In this document: one piece after another, positions 41,464 through 41,558 of the stretch
Layout: every line of letters begins with the position of its first letter
Position numbering within the stretch: the stretch's first letter is position 1
Assembly: GCA_015067005.1 (NCBI GenBank)
Contig: SVNH01000008.1
Coordinates: 77,699-119,256, forward strand
Reading direction: 5' to 3'
Source of the DNA: Ruminococcus flavefaciens
Lineage (GTDB): Bacteria; Bacillota; Clostridia; Oscillospirales; Ruminococcaceae
Length of the DNA stretch: 41,558 bases
The notes under the pieces: generated by a model
Database searches by the model: none
What the model was told of the DNA's origin: nothing
Seen by the model: the letters and a program-made list of their open reading frames with translations, nothing else
Program-made: the position numbers and the translations under genes

Positions 41464-41539
41464 TGGTGGAGCATAGGGGATTCGAACCCCTGACCCCCAC
41501 ACTGCCAGTGTGATGCGCTCCCAGCTGCGCTAATGCCCC
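41464..41539 (-). tRNA. tRNA-Ala (anticodon GGC)
   Basis: On the minus strand: acceptor GGGGCAT / ATGCTCC (one G-U pair), D-arm GCGCAGCTGGGAGCGC, anticodon loop CTGGCAG giving GGC, T-arm AGGGG-TTCGAAT-CCCCT, discriminator A and encoded CCA. A TATAAT (41548-41553) lies just upstream. Confidence 0.96.
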
Positions 41540-41558
41540 ATGTTTGTATTATAGCATA

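Overview
The window looks like a chromosomal segment of an anaerobic, low-to-mid GC Gram-positive of the Ruminococcus group (Oscillospiraceae, Clostridia). The signs are two secreted proteins ending in cellulosome-type dockerin modules, a three-subunit HydABC [FeFe]-hydrogenase, an L27 ribosomal protein with the Firmicutes Prp-cleavage extension next to its protease, a tyrosyl-tRNA synthetase T-box leader, and strong TTGACA-N17-TATAAT promoters with GGAGG ribosome binding sites. The genus is inferred from gene content only.

Layout. 1-1.8 kb: the 3' part of cdaA and all of cdaR (cyclic-di-AMP synthesis). 2.1-8.0 kb (minus): glgB, a peptide-type ABC solute-binding lipoprotein, a VanY-like protein with a degraded zinc site, and an AraC regulator. 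8.3-12.5 kb (minus): hydC-hydB-hydA. 12.9-15.3 kb (plus): a small membrane protein, a DUF4250 protein and a dockerin protein with InlB-type repeats. 15.5-20.1 kb (minus): mntP, then the ribosome and GTPase block rplU-prp-rpmA, obg, mrnC, a P-loop kinase-like gene and yebC. 20.3-21.0 kb (plus): a lone lipoprotein. 21.1-28.9 kb (minus): MoxR, DUF58, transglutaminase, a C39-like dockerin protein, prmA and an unknown protein. 29.2-31.8 kb (plus): a small membrane protein, a PRC-barrel protein, rpsB and tsf. 32-34.8 kb (minus): a GNAT acetyltransferase and a triple-PAS GGDEF protein. 35-37 kb (plus): apbE, a NusG-domain-II protein and a Gx transporter. 37-39.1 kb (minus): T-box, an unknown protein and tyrS. 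39.2-41.5 kb: tRNA-Thr, a GH16 beta-glucanase lipoprotein, tandem repeats and tRNA-Ala.

Genes that work together. HydABC would couple NADH and reduced ferredoxin to H2 production, which fits a sugar-fermenting fibre degrader. The dockerin proteins, the GH16 enzyme and the solute-binding protein belong to extracellular substrate handling. MoxR, DUF58 and transglutaminase form a known co-occurring module. ApbE, the NusG-II protein and the Gx transporter look like a flavin-dependent extracytoplasmic redox module.

The most unusual signal is in the gaps between genes. Three non-coding inserts (5843-5994, 8070-8306, 31858-32003) have related imperfect terminal inverted repeats. Each is flanked by direct repeats of 22-29 bp that consist of the local hairpin, so each insertion has duplicated a whole terminator-like stem-loop. 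Two copies are 141/146 identical; the third shares only the ends. A possible one-ended relative follows the terminator at 15345-15371. This looks like a family of non-autonomous mobile elements aimed at terminators. No transposase is present in the window.
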